A stretch of 64,000 nucleotides of DNA from Isochrysis galbana (Eukaryota > Haptophyta > Isochrysidales > Isochrysidaceae). Position numbers and translations under genes: made by a program. Positions 1 through 10,310 of this stretch are shown here, in pieces. Position 1 is the first letter of the stretch; every line of letters starts with the position of its first letter. The notes beneath the pieces were generated by a model that was given only the letters and a program-made list of their open reading frames with translations, did no database searches and was not told the origin of the DNA. The stretch lies in the NCBI GenBank assembly GCA_018136815.1, contig CM030931.1, forward strand, positions 3,091,801-3,155,800, written 5' to 3'.

Positions 1-718
1 GGTCCATATAGTTAGCGGTGGCTTCTAGAAGCCTTGCTCTAGACCATTCGGATATCTTCTCCCACGACTTGAGAAGTGGGCCTACCGATATGTATTTGCC
101 TCTATGGCGTATCCATCTTTCTCCGTCCGGCAAGAATGCCGCACATTCGTCCGTGGTGTATATGTCCCCCGTATCTGGGTTGATGGTATTATGAACTATA
201 ACTGTCTGTAGAGATTCCCATTTAGCCCTATGTGAATGGTGTATCGATGGAGCCTTGTGAAAGAGGTTATGCCATACAGGAGCGCCCTGGGTCCCTTCCC
301 GGGTGCTTGTTTCCCGAAGGAGTTGAACCCGTCTGAAGTTCTCGAGTGCCTGCTTCCAAAAGGCCGGAAGCGTGTTGTTTCCCCGAATGCTGACCATGAG
401 GCTTCGCGCATCTACTTTTGAGAAGACCGCCGCCCTCCCCAGGGGGGTGCGGCTATACCATTGATCAAGGACTATTTTCCAGTCCGCCGATGACGGATTT
501 AGGTACCTGATTATCCATATCGCTTGAAGTGCGCGTGTATGTTCGACCATAGGAAGTAGTCCGACCCCTAGTAGGGGCCCGTTCTCATTAGCCCCCACTC
601 TCGGGTAAGCCGGAAAGGTTATCCATCTTCGACCCTCTTGCGAGGAGCCCAGTTCGTCCGCCCGTAGTCGGGAGGACCTATCCCATAGTATGGTTTGAAC
701 ATCAGAATCTATAGCCTC
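1..718 (-). pseudogene. LINE-type retrotransposon remnant, probable ORF2 C-terminal part
   Basis: Read on the minus strand from about 718 to the window edge, one frame is open. It gives a tryptophan-rich, globular-looking peptide: LWDRSSRLRADELG, then EGRRWITFPAYPRVG, then NPSSADWKIVLDQWYSR, then RTPLGRAAVFSKVDARS. It is not low-complexity and it runs off the window at base 1. I infer the region after the reverse transcriptase of a LINE polyprotein, because ORF1-like sequence lies directly upstream and other LINE pieces occur in the window. No reverse-transcriptase catalytic motif is visible here, so the element seems to have lost its RT centre by internal deletion near 718. The family assignment is inference. 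Confidence 0.45.
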
Positions 719-2246
719 CATGAACCCCCAGGGCGGTGGTGTCTGTGTATACGTAGAAGTGCCAAATTGGACGTTTACCGGCTTCTACTTTAGTGATCCC
801 TTCGAGCGTGGTCTTGACTCGCTGTTGATTGCCCCTAAGGACATGGAAGCCTTCCCGCTCCAATGCACTAGCCAAATGCCGAGTTTTAGTTTTGTATGCC
901 TTAATCGGGTCGAAAATGCGAAACGCGAAACACGATGTAGGTGGCGACCTCTTTGAGAGAGGACCTGATAGCGCTAGATTTGCGGGGAGCTGAGTCGGCT
1001 ATCGTGCCATAGGTGACTCCAAACTCATGCGGGACTCCCGAGAGTACCGTTTGAAGTTTGTCGCCATAAGCGGCCTTGAATTGGTCGTGAGCATCGTCAT
1101 CGACGTAGAAAATCCATGGGTCCATGGGCCCTTTCGGCCCTTGTCCATCCCATCTGGCGTGGCATCTAGGCCCTCTAGCCTAGAGAGAAGAAACTTCATG
1201 AACGTGGCTACATCCTCACTTTTAATGTCCTTTTTGTCTTCAGCTAGTTGCGCTAGCTGAATGAAAAAAGGTGTGTCTTCGGGTTCCTCTTCTTCATCCA
1301 TTGGAGGGGGAGCGAGTTGGATGGTGTTGGTGGGAGTCCCTTTGGGATCCGACTGTGGGTCGGCCCGCTTGCGCGACAGCTGTTGCGGTTGTTGTTGGGC
1401 TGGCTGCTTCAGAGCTTGTTGGGCTGGCTCCTTCAGTTTGCTCCCATGCGTGGCTTCAGCATACGACTTGGGCGCATGGGTTGTTGGTTGGTTGGTGGGA
1501 GCAAAGGCTCCAAGGATTGATTGTTGTGTCAAGTGCCCGCCCCGAGGGGTGCACTGCTGGTAGGAGTTACCACCATGGGGGTGGCAGCAATGCTGCCACC
1601 CACCATGGGGAGTCCTTGATTGGGTGGCGAGACGGTGGAGCTGGGCGGCTGAGCCTGTTGCTGGCTCTGTTGCTCTGCAGGGAACAGGGCACGGCCTGTT
1701 CCCTGCTTCTGGGGCTGGTGAGGAGGCGAGGGTGGCGGAGCCATGTCGACGTCGGTATCCGGTGGGGCAGAGGCCTGCGAGCGCTTCGGCTCCGGCGGCT
1801 TGGGGCGGCCCCGGTGGGGCGTCGTGGCGGCGGGGGGCTGGGAGGTCCGTTGCCGATTCTCGCAGTGGGGGGGGGGGTGTCGTGGATAAAGGGAGCCGCA
1901 CCAAACCGCACGCTCTACCCTTAGAGCGTGCCTGCTTTCCCGCGCCCTGCCTCCATCCCCTCTTCGCAGCGCGCCCTATCTTTAGAGCGTGTCTTCCCCA
2001 CACCCCTCTCCTCCCCTCCCTTCCCGCCCCGAGTTCCCGCGCATACGACGCACAGCCGAGATCCCTCCTTTCCATTCTCCCACGTCTTCGCGGCGTTTCC
2101 CTTGTTCCCTTGGCCAGAGAGGGTCGGAGAGTCTCCCGCGCTCGCCGATTCCCTTCCGTTCCTCCAGCGCTCGCCCCCTCCCGTTCCATTAATTTCCCTT
2201 TGTTTCCATAGTTTTCCGAGTGGTCCTTCCGTCGCCCCGTGTACAT
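719..2246 (-). pseudogene. LINE-type ORF1 (gag-like) remnant, frameshifted
   Basis: A long minus-strand frame (2246 to 999) is rich in Pro, Gln, Ala and Arg. It ends in an acidic/helical part (PMDEEEEPEDTPFFIQL, then DVATFMKFLLSRLEGL). A frameshift near 1125 moves the sensible reading to the frame beginning WIFYVDDDAHDQFKAAYG. A second shift near 905 gives IKAYKTKTRHLASALEREG, then IWHFYVYTDTTALG. The segment SYAEA...SRKRADPQSDP also occurs in the minus-strand remnant at 22727-23440, which shows that both are copies of one repeat family. The N-terminal part up to 2246 is low-complexity and may be untranslated. This is an ORF1-type protein of a non-LTR element, now broken by at least two frameshifts. 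Confidence 0.55.
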
Positions 2247-3072
2247 TTTTCGTCTTCTTCTTCTGCTCCCGCGACAGCGTTGGGTCGTCCCGTTCGTGCC
2301 CCCTTCTGTGCCCTCGTCTACTCCCGTTCGTCATGCCCGGCCTTGGATCGCCCGTACCGTCCCGTGTGCTCCCACCCCGTGTTGCTTCCGGCCGCTCGTC
2401 CCGTTCCTCTCGTCCCGCAACTCATATATCCCATGTTACAGACTCACAACCACAGCCTCACACAGATCCACCACAGTCACTCCACAGCGCACCACAACCG
2501 GGCTAGTGGGAGTAGTGGTACTAACGCTCAGTTGTTTTATTATTAGGAGGGGGAACCGTCAGCCGTCAGTCGCGGGGGGAGCACGGAAAGGGAGTGCAGA
2601 AAAGGAAAAGGGGCGGAAACCAAGAGAGGCTCTATCTCTTGGGAAAACGTAATGGTGACTCTTAGTGCCGTTGTGCTGGCGGTTGAAATAAATAGTCGTC
2701 ACAGATTCTTCCCCGAGCGAGGGCACAGCTTGGACCTTAGCATTCAGTCTGCGAGAGCTGATGCATTCCCTCTCACCGCACTCCTACTACACTCATAGCG
2801 CTCAGCAGCAAGCAAGAGGCATGGGGCTCTAAGGGTTTGTCGCTCGTGGCACACCCACACCTACTGCCACCGGCGTGGAAATGCGACTGATCCAGCGACA
2901 CGTCGTACTATGGGCGCAATCAACGCGAGCAAATGTCGACACGTCGTCGCTCGAGCGAAGTGTGAGGAGGCCACCAACGCAAATGGCCGGAGGAATACAT
3001 GAAGTCTCTCGTAAGCGTCTCCACCTTCCGACAATTGAATAGAGCATCAGGGTTTGATGCCCGATGCAGCTT
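2247..3072. other. Intergenic, with a copy of a retroelement 5' leader
   Basis: No gene seen. Bases about 2501-2540 on the plus strand closely match the minus-strand leader upstream of the ORF1 start at 41021 (GGGCTAGTG-GAGTAGTGGTA and following bases). This is therefore another copy of that leader, in the opposite orientation to the remnant at 719-2246. The rest is C/T-rich and low in structure, then runs into the 3' flank of the DVR gene. Confidence 0.4.
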
Positions 3073-4522
3073 CTATTTAGCGCCAGCCTGGAACGCCTCC
3101 TTAGTGTCCTTGGAGCCGAAAACGGAGGTGTACGGATCGTACTCTTGACCCTCAACGGCGATGCGTTCGTAGTGCTGCCGAAGCGTTGTCTTGCCATACT
3201 TGTCTGCAGGGTCCGTAGTGAGCATGTCCTCGATGGCGTAGTAGCGACCGATGCGGCCAAACTCTGCAGAGTCCGCGAGAGATTCGGCCCACTGCTCACA
3301 CGTCTCGGTATACTTCTCGCGCATCCACTCGGGGACCGACTCCGGAAAGCTCTCGAATTTGGAGGCCTTCTTGGCCAGGTCCGACAGGCCTTGAAGGCCA
3401 TCAATGATCACGTCGAAAATGCCGATGGGCACACCCAAAAGCTTGGCCTCTTCTTTGCCAAGCACATCAGCAACGAGCTCGCCCTGCTGCCTCATGGACA
3501 GGCCGTCATCCGGCCCCCCTGCATCACGCAATTCGTTCGGATGTTCACCATGAGCTCAACTTTGTGCGAAAGTGACAAGGCTCGTGAGTGCCACTAGCAG
3601 CGCACCGAGATTCCACAAAGCATTCTCCTTCTTCTTGTCCGCAATGGTGTCAACAAGAGCGGCGGCAAGATCAGGCTCTGAGATGGGATTGCAGGTGGCG
3701 CACTTGCCATCGCCGAGGTCAAAGTAGATGAAGGGGGCGCCGCCATTAACAACCTCAAGCTGGCCAGAAACCGATCTGGGAACAGGGAGAGAGGGAGATG
3801 AGCAGGCAATGGTGCATGCGTCGATTCAGGCGGACCGCGCAAAATTGTCGGTTGCGAACGATCACACACTTGAAGAAAGCGGTTGGGCGAACAATCGTGT
3901 AGGTCATATCGGTCTGCTCGCGCAGCTTGTTCTCAAATTCCATCTTGGCGTACTGGAACTGCAGTGCGTACGGATCCTTGCGCTCAGCAGACTTGACGCA
4001 GAAAGCGGAGAGCAGAACGAAGTGGCGCGCGCCGGCGGCCCGCGCGGCATTGAGGCAGTTCAGAGTGGCCTGGTAATCGATGGCATACGAGTCCTTCTTG
4101 GAGCCCGTGCGGCTCGCGAGACAGCTAATCACAACGTCAACTGCGCCCTTCTCGAACGGCATGCCTGGCTGGCCGAGCGAGGCCTCGTCGCAGACGTCGG
4201 CCTTGACGATCTTGGCACCCGCAAACTTCTTCTCCGACTTTGCCCGTTCCGGGTCGCGCACCACCGCCACAGTCGGGTAGCCGCGCGCGACCGACTCGCG
4301 CACGACTGCCTTGCCGATGTAGCCGGTCGCTCCGACGACCACCACATTCTCCCCAGTGCACGTCTCCCCCGGCACAAATTCCATGGCGGGAAAGGCGACG
4401 CGTCTCCTACTTTGCGCGGGACTCAGGCCGCGCGCAACCCGCGCGCCACCTATCGCTGACAGCGCCGCGGTGCCCGAGAGGAGCGCGGCGAGCAGCAGCG
4501 GCCGCATCCCCGGCGAGCTCAT
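3073..4522 (-). CDS. DVR: Divinyl chlorophyllide a 8-vinyl reductase (plastid)
   Basis: The gene has three exons on the minus strand, 4522-3870, 3775-3606 and 3518-3073, giving 422 residues. Introns of 94 and 87 bases are GT-AG, and joining them restores FFKSVSGQLE and [17 protein letters not shown]. The enzyme reduces the 8-vinyl group of divinyl chlorophyllide a in chlorophyll synthesis in the plastid. The NAD(P)-binding motif GATGYIG lies at residues 64-70. Family blocks [44 protein letters not shown] and [17 protein letters not shown] are all present. The first ~23 residues ([18 protein letters not shown]) are a signal peptide, as needed for a secondary plastid. The start at 4522 was chosen because it supplies this leader. 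Length and motif set match the family, so the gene looks intact. Confidence 0.93.
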
Positions 4523-4660
4523 TAGTACTCTCTCTCTCTCTCTCTCTCTCTAGTGGCTTCGTCGCACCAGGCAGGGGAAAGGGGAGGGGGGGGGGAGGGG
4601 GGGGGGGGGGGGGGGGGGGAAGAGGGGGAGAGCGGGGGGGAAGGGGAGGGGGGGGGGCTC
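4523..4660. repeat. CT microsatellite and poly-G tracts upstream of DVR
   Basis: Directly 5' of the DVR start lie (CT)n at about 4531-4552 and G runs interrupted by A at about 4575-4660. Similar homopurine/homopyrimidine tracts sit just upstream of many other genes here. Confidence 0.8.
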
Positions 4661-6001
4661 GCCGAGGCGCGGGCGAGGCTCGGGGCGAGCGTGTACAAGT
4701 AGAGAGAGGGAAGTAAGGCGTGCGAGCGGGGCGCGCGGCGGCGATGCTGGAGGTGAAGTTTATTTTCGCATGAAATCAGATGAACACATATTCAAGATTG
4801 TAGTTGCTCTGTGCTCTGCATGCTGGAGCGATAGCAGATGGTATCGCACTCTCGCCTACGCCGAACGCCGAGTACATTTGCAGAGCGCTGAGCGAGCACA
4901 CGGGCTGCGTTGTGTGTGTTATTGTGTCCCTGCTACCTGCCGCTTGCTATGGGCTATTTGTGGGGCAGTGTAGCAGAGCTCGGAGTCAGAGTCAAGTCAG
5001 CTTGCGGAAACTTGCACGTGACTTGGCATGGGAGTGGGAGTGGCGAGAGTTCGCGGGGTTTGCGGAAACACGTTCGACTCGCGTTTTACGGTTTTACGGC
5101 GTTTGCGAACAATCAGATGACAATCACAATCATGCAAAGAATTTTGCATTTTGCGTAAACACATTATAATATACATGGATGGTGGATGGTGGATGATGGG
5201 CATATGAACAGCTGTCGCATTCGCGAATCTCTACAGGCTGATACAATGCAGAAGAAAATGTCACACGCCTCTAGACTCAAGACTCCGCCGTCCTTGAGGG
5301 GTGAGTGGCCTCTGTGCTCTGATCAATGGGCACCCCCATCTCCCACCAACGCAGCATCGGCTGCACATGCTGAAAAGTGCCAGATTCGTTGTAGCTGTAG
5401 CTGTATCGCTAGGGGTTGGGGAAGCGGGAAGCATACAGAGGGTGAGCATACAAATACAAAAAAATTGTGTGTATTCTTGTTTTGGTGTTTTGTGTTTTGG
5501 CCCTCAAATTTTGGGGCCGGGAGTCGGACCGGATCTCTACCATCAGACCATCAGCCAATAGCCAATATCCATCAGAATCTTTTACATGGGAAATACGGTG
5601 ATACGGTGTTGGGCCTACAAATACAAATACCGCCACATTCGACATTCGAGGCCTACAATGTACCTACAACCCGGGAATTCGGGACGCTCTGCAAATACAG
5701 TCAAATACCTATCTATTTGGCCTCCGGCCAAATACGGTAAATACGTATTTCCCATATAGGATCAGAATGTCATCAATATGGAATCCCTCATCGGGAGCAG
5801 CTATGTAGCTTCAGCGCTGATTTACTGATTTACGTCTCACTCATCTACTGAATACGTCAATAATACTACCCTACTCTGTGGCTCTCGTCTCGACCTCACA
5901 ACCACCACCACCACCACGACGTCCGTTTCTCCTCGTGCAGGTCTCGCTGTTGTCGCTAGCGCAAGCTGTGTCAGACCGCTGCTCCGGCACTCCCAACGGA
6001 C
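4661..6001. other. Intergenic region without a supported gene
   Basis: No coding feature could be supported. Between about 5560 and 5760 the sequence becomes A/T-richer with many ATAC/AATAC repeats. It contains a hairpin TATTTGGCC-TCC-GGCCAAATA near 5713-5733. A CAG at about 5938-5940, after a pyrimidine-rich stretch, could be a splice acceptor for the gene that follows, but no matching upstream exon was found. Confidence 0.4.
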
Positions 6002-6646
6002 ATGGTGGTTGACGAGGGTTTTGCACATCGGCGACAGATGAATGCCAAGAGGATTGAGGCGTCACAGCGCGCTACCGCGCAAGCAATACAAGATTTGCAC
6101 GAGATCCGCAGGGCACCAGTCCCTTTTGAACCGTACATCGAGTGCCCACCGCTCGACTGCCCTGTCCCAAGGGACGCACACTTTGAGCGCACCGGTGATC
6201 TGGTCAAGCCGGGGCCGCCGAAAACGTACGAGGCGGCCTCCCGGGGATTCGATGGTATCATTGCAACGGGAAAGCCGTGGGCGACGTACGAGAAGCCACA
6301 ACCTTGTATCTTCGGACGATCGCCGACATTGGAGGAGCATGGGACACGCGAAGAAACACATAAGCCTGCGCTCGACAAGGCGGAGCTATTGACGAAGCAT
6401 AATGAGTGGACGCTCCATAAAAACAATTATCAGCCTGATATTGCAGCTGCGATGCGCATCGATGTGCGCAAATCTGCTTATCTTGCCATGCACATCGGGG
6501 AAAATCGAAAGGATCCAAATGAAAGCCTGCAAAATTCTGCCAATATCAAGGGCGCGCTAGGTGAAAGCATCCCGCCGCACATGATCCACAAGAAAAGGAC
6601 CTACATCACACCGGATATTGTATTCCCAAAAGAACGTGATGTTTGA
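6002..6646 (+). CDS. Hypothetical 214-aa protein
   Basis: A single open frame starts at ATG 6002 and ends at TGA 6646. Codon use is balanced and the peptide is not low-complexity: a helical N-terminus (HRRQMNAKRIEASQRATAQ), Pro/Gly-containing middle (IECPPLDCPVPRDAHFERTG, YEKPQPCIFGRSPTLEEHG), a charged C-terminus ending ITPDIVFPKERDV. No signal peptide, membrane segment or known catalytic motif is seen. The short periodic Pro-containing blocks resemble small cytoskeletal or axonemal proteins, but this is only an impression. It may be the last exon of a longer gene, since a possible splice acceptor lies about 60 bases upstream of the ATG. The function is not recognised. Confidence 0.6.
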   Translation: MVVDEGFAHRRQMNAKRIEASQRATAQAIQDLHEIRRAPVPFEPYIECPPLDCPVPRDAHFERTGDLVKPGPPKTYEAASRGFDGIIATGKPWATYEKPQPCIFGRSPTLEEHGTREETHKPALDKAELLTKHNEWTLHKNNYQPDIAAAMRIDVRKSAYLAMHIGENRKDPNESLQNSANIKGALGESIPPHMIHKKRTYITPDIVFPKERDV

Positions 6647-6899
6647 GGACAGACGAGATCGAGGTGTCGAAGCTTCAAATTCAGCGATAGTGCAACTGCT
6701 CTTGCTCCTTGTCCCTGGTCCTTGAGGAGGGATGTGATTTGTGATTGCGAATCGTCAATACAATAGTGGTCATCAACTTCAGCTGATAGATGGACGGGCG
6801 GAGGGAGAGGGAGAGTTTGTGCGCGCGTGTCGCTGCAACTCGCCGAAAATAATAATATTGAGCGTTAGTGCTGCTACCCTCACTACACTGCAACTCGCC

Positions 6900-7005
6900 G
6901 ACCCCGGATGGGACGTCAGGTATCAGGTCGTGAGGGCTCGCCGGCCTTATACCTGATGTCAGCCTGATATCAGCCTGATATCAGGTTCAATATCAGGTTA
7001 GTATT
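6900..7005. repeat. Cluster of CTGATATCAG / TATCAGG motifs
   Basis: Copies of TATCAGG and CCTGATATCAG, in both orientations, occur between about 6915 and 7000. They lie directly beyond the C-terminal end of the hAT transposase fragment at 7070-7475. A second cluster of the same motifs is at 51768-51845. This looks like a transposon subterminal region. Confidence 0.6.
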
Positions 7006-7069
7006 ATAAGGGTATTGTAATGTTATAATGATTATAAGGTAGTGTACGCTTACGACATATAACAACATA

Positions 7070-7475
7070 TCACTCGTCATCGGGCTCCTCCACTATCATC
7101 TCTAGGTCCCAAGGCAGCACGTGTGACTCCCAATCTTTCAGCAAATCCTCAAGCACAAGATTTGTGTGGCACCTCACAAGCCTCTCCACCGTGGATGCAC
7201 CCAGCCTCCAGCCTATCGCGCTTCTTTGAGAGTGGATCAAGTCTTGCTCAGACCACGACCGCTCACATCCCGAAGCAGAACACGAAAGCGCAAGCAAACG
7301 GCAAGCAGCCCACTGAAGATGAGGCCATGACGCTAAATAAATGTTCGCCCATTTGTACGAAGCCATCACTCGAGCGCGATTGGAGAATGCCACTTCATCA
7401 TTAAGATCATGGAAGCCACTGATGCAAGCCTTTGGAAGTCCGAATACTCAGCCAATATGTCCGGGTAAGGGTGCT
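7070..7475 (-). pseudogene. hAT-family transposase, C-terminal dimerisation domain fragment
   Basis: On the minus strand the peptide reads YPDILAEYSDFQRLASVAS, then after a frameshift near 7400 MASYKWANIYLASWPHLQWA and LLALSCSASGCERSWSEQD, IHSQRSAIGWRLG, VERLVRCHTNLVLEDLLKDW, ending EEPDDE and stop at 7070. The Ser-Ala-Ser-x-CER-x-WS core, followed by IHSxxR and a leucine-rich helix containing NL, is characteristic of the hAT C-terminal dimerisation region. The upstream catalytic part is absent. The fragment ends 65 bases from the TATCAGG repeat cluster, which would suit the 3' terminal region of the element. Confidence 0.75.
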
Positions 7476-7978
7476 CCCCTTCATTCCTTTGTCTTTGGTA
7501 TGGGGGGGGGGGGGGGGCGTGCACTACGACGGGCCAAGCGCAAGGGGCGGGCTGGGGCAGACCTGTTGTTGGGTGTTCCTATGGCAAACAAACGTAAAAC
7601 GCCTTCAGCAACTATCGTATCGTGTCTCGGGGGGTCTCTGCCCCCCCCGCCCTTCGGCTCTTCTTCGTCTGCCGCCGCTCTTTCGCGGTGTCCGCCTGCC
7701 GCGCGGGGTGTCATCCTGCAAACATAACGCAAACAAGCGTGAGTGTTACCTTTTTTTGGGCCGGATCGTGTCGTTTTTTTGTCGTTCTTTCTTCGTCATT
7801 CTCTTCGTTCTCCTACGGGCGCGTGATGCCTGCGCGCGCCTTGGCCCCCCTTTGGGGGGCCCCTCGAGGCCCCCCAAAGGGCCAGCTGGGGCAGCTCAGG
7901 GGGCAGTGGAGGCTGGGGCAGTGCCCTGGCCTCTCCTGCCTCTCCCTCGCTCGCCTCGCTGGCCCTGGGTGCCCTCCT
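7476..7978. repeat. Repeat-derived G/C-rich region
   Basis: The phrase CCCCTTCATTCCTTTGTCTT at 7479-7498 recurs near 38412-38430. Bases about 7850-7970 (GGGGCAGCTCAGGGGGCAGT and flanks, with CTCGCTCGCCTCGCTGGCC) match the stretch at about 41600-41715. A 17-base G run lies near 7502-7518. No independent gene is supported here. The region leads straight into the methyltransferase-like reading frame. Confidence 0.6.
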
Positions 7979-8492
7979 GCTGAAGATTTGCTAGTTCATC
8001 TCGCGCGCACTCGTTCTCCCTTGAGGGAGGGAGAAACCCTCTCGTACGTCCTCGATCTCGCTTTCCAACGTGCCGCTGCCCACGGTGCCGCGCACGTTAT
8101 GCCGAAAGATATCGCCGAGGCGGCACAGCTCGTTCTTCGGCCTGGTCAACCGCCTGAGTCTCCGGCTCAGGTACTTCCCATCCACTTCGACGAAATCTGT
8201 ACCACGCTCGGTGACATTAGGCGTGACGTCGAGACCGTGCAGACCGACGGCATCTCGTGTCCTCGCGTCTTGGTTATCGGCGAGACGAGTGGAGTGGTCT
8301 CGTCGATGTTTCTTCTCGCTGGCGCTGATGTAGAGACGTGCGACCTGTTTCCGTCCGAAGTCGATTACGTTCCCCACTTCGACGGGGACGCGGATCTCGT
8401 CCAAGACCTCGGATGGGACCTGATTATCGCGCACCCGCCGTGCACCTATCTCTCGAACGCTGGCTTGAGGTGGATCCATTCCAACCCGCAGC
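7979..8492 (+). pseudogene. Phage-type DNA methyltransferase-like N-terminal exon or fragment
   Basis: The plus frame through this interval gives a non-repetitive protein. After an N-terminal extension of about 90 residues (SPLREGETLSYVLDLAFQ and onward) comes a Rossmann-type methyltransferase start: RVLVIGETSGVV, ETCDLFPSEVDYVPHFDGD, then DLGWDLIIAHPPCTYLSNAG and LRWIHSNPQ. The strand order, acidic residue after the second strand and HPPCTYL block are those of phage/virus-type DNA cytosine methyltransferases, which use the Pro-Cys of this block in catalysis. The reading stops making sense at 8492, where the sequence is C|GTATGT, a usable splice donor. No downstream exon carrying the rest of the domain was found, so this is either the first exon of a spliced gene or a truncated copy. 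It lies inside repeat sequence. Functional specificity is inferred from family resemblance only. Confidence 0.6.
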
Positions 8493-9295
8493 GTATGTCT
8501 GATACGATTTCGGCCCCCGATTCTCGATTCTCGTCGTTCTGCGTTCTCATCGGTCCCCGATTGTTCGTAACTTGTAACTTTTCGGTGCGTCGCTCATCAC
8601 GTCTTCCGTCTTGGTTCGGCGTTTGGCGCGCGGCTCTCCCTCCATTCGGATTTATTGTTTCATTCGCTCTTCGGATTTATTGTTTCATTCGCTCTTCGGA
8701 TTTATTCGCTCTTCGCTCTTCGCTCATTCGGTCTCGTTCAGGATTGCTCTTCTGCCTTTCTCGTGGCTTGTTCGGAGCTCTCCGATATCCGTTAGGTTCT
8801 CTTCTTTCCCTCGCGGGACGCTCGATCCTAGCAGGGGGGTGTCGCATTCGCGAATCGACACTCGTTAGGCTTCTCTTCGTCATTCGGTATTTATCGTTAT
8901 AATTCTCTGCTTTCTCTCGTTCTCGGTCAAAAGCTTCGCTTGGATGCATGGGATCGTGGGTTGTGGATGGAGCGCCCTCTCTCTTTCTCTCGAAGGAGAA
9001 GGGAAGTTTCCCCACCTTTCTTCCTCCCAGGCGCCTCGCAAACAGGTTTAATTTGCTATCTTCCCTACGCTTCTTTATCTGCTTCTGGGGGCAATCAGGT
9101 TTAATTTACGACCTCATCGCATCTTCCCCTTAGGCACATCGCACTCCTTTCGTCTTATTTGGTAGGTCTCTTGGAATCTTGTGCGGCAGGATTGCCCCTC
9201 GTTTCCGTTATGGTGCGATTCCCCTTCCAGACGGGATCGCCGACAGATCGCCTTCTGATCGTCGTCCGTCGACGTCTGGCCGGAGTGTTTGGGTT
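8493..9295. other. Non-coding region after the methyltransferase fragment
   Basis: C/T-rich sequence with a direct repeat of TTCGCTCTTCGGATTTATTG (about 8657-8704). I looked for the rest of the methyltransferase domain here and did not find it. No gene is supported. Confidence 0.4.
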
Positions 9296-10310
9296 TGATT
9301 TTAGTCGAGTTACGTGAGAAAGTCGTGGGGCGAGAGTCGGGGTGTTTTCCTGGGTGTCTTTGTCCGTCGTCCTGTCGCCAGTCGTCATCCGTCGTCGCTC
9401 TCGCTCTCGTCGCTCTCGCTCTCGTAACACTCATACCCTACAGCCTCGCCTCGCCTCGCCAGCCCCTGCCATCACAGCCCTCCTCACACTCACCCTCGCC
9501 TCTCGCCGCTCGTTTCATGTCGCTCTCGCCGCCGTCCTCGCCCTCGCCCAAGCCCTCCTGCCCGCCTTCCTCTGCTGACGGGCTTCAGCCCGTCAGCACC
9601 TCCGAACTCGTCTCCTCCGCCGCGCCTGCCGCCGGCATGGCCCCTTCCTCATTGCCCTCAGGCCCTATGGGCCATCACAATTCGTCAGAGGAGCGACGCC
9701 ATCGCTCGCGCTCTCCTCGTCACAGAACCGGATAAAATTCTCTCTACAAACCCCAAACACCACTATCTCACGCACACTCACAGTAACAGTAACACGTAGA
9801 ACACTAACGTAAACAGGGTGAGCGAGTGAGAAGGGGAAACAGGGGGGAGAGACAAAAGAAGAGAGGAGGCCCATCGCCTCTCCTCACGTGAAGAGAGAGA
9901 GATCTCATAGGACTTAGAAAGTAAATACAGGAGAGAGGACGGAGGAGAGGACGGAGGGGAGAGGACGGAGGAGAGGGCACGGAGGGGCATCCGTAACACA
10001 CGTAAACCGCGGAGGACCCACAGCCCACTTACAGCGAGAAAGCAAACGAGACCAAACGACCGGCCGCGGCCGCTCGATGGCGCAGGAGGAAGGAGGAAGG
10101 AGGGAACCAGACCATCGATCGAGAACCGGTACACGCCGCCCGCCACCGGAATTCCTGAACCCAGGCCCCTAAGTAGAGCACGAGGGACGATCCGCAAGGC
10201 AGGAGGAGGGAGTGAGAAGGGGAGCGGGCGTGGCTGCAAGGGAGACGTCCAGGGCGATGTGCGTGGTGAGAATATCGAAAGGGCTTTTGTATTAGTAGTT
10301 GTTTTTATTG
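9296..10310 (+). mobile_element. Internally deleted LINE-like element (5' region plus 3' tail)
   Basis: The 5' part (GTTACGTGAGAAAGTCGTGG from 9308) recurs at 58911-59135 and in divergent form at 48505 and, inverted, at 63000-63300. A short ORF starts at 9517 (MSLSPPSSPSPKPSCPPSSA) and ends at 9735. The minus-strand remnant at 62973-63488 encodes almost the same peptide start. The last ~250 bases carry the conserved LINE 3' tail: AAGTAGAGCACGAGGG at 10171-10186 and a CCGCAAGG hairpin at 10192-10199, ending in a T-rich stretch near 10290. The unit is about 1 kb with both ends but no reverse transcriptase, so it is a non-autonomous deletion derivative. Confidence 0.6.

Noticed and set aside
4240-4716. 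Plus-strand open frame of ~158 codons antisense to DVR
   Set aside because: It is the shadow of the DVR coding strand and then of the poly-G tract. The minus strand carries all family motifs.
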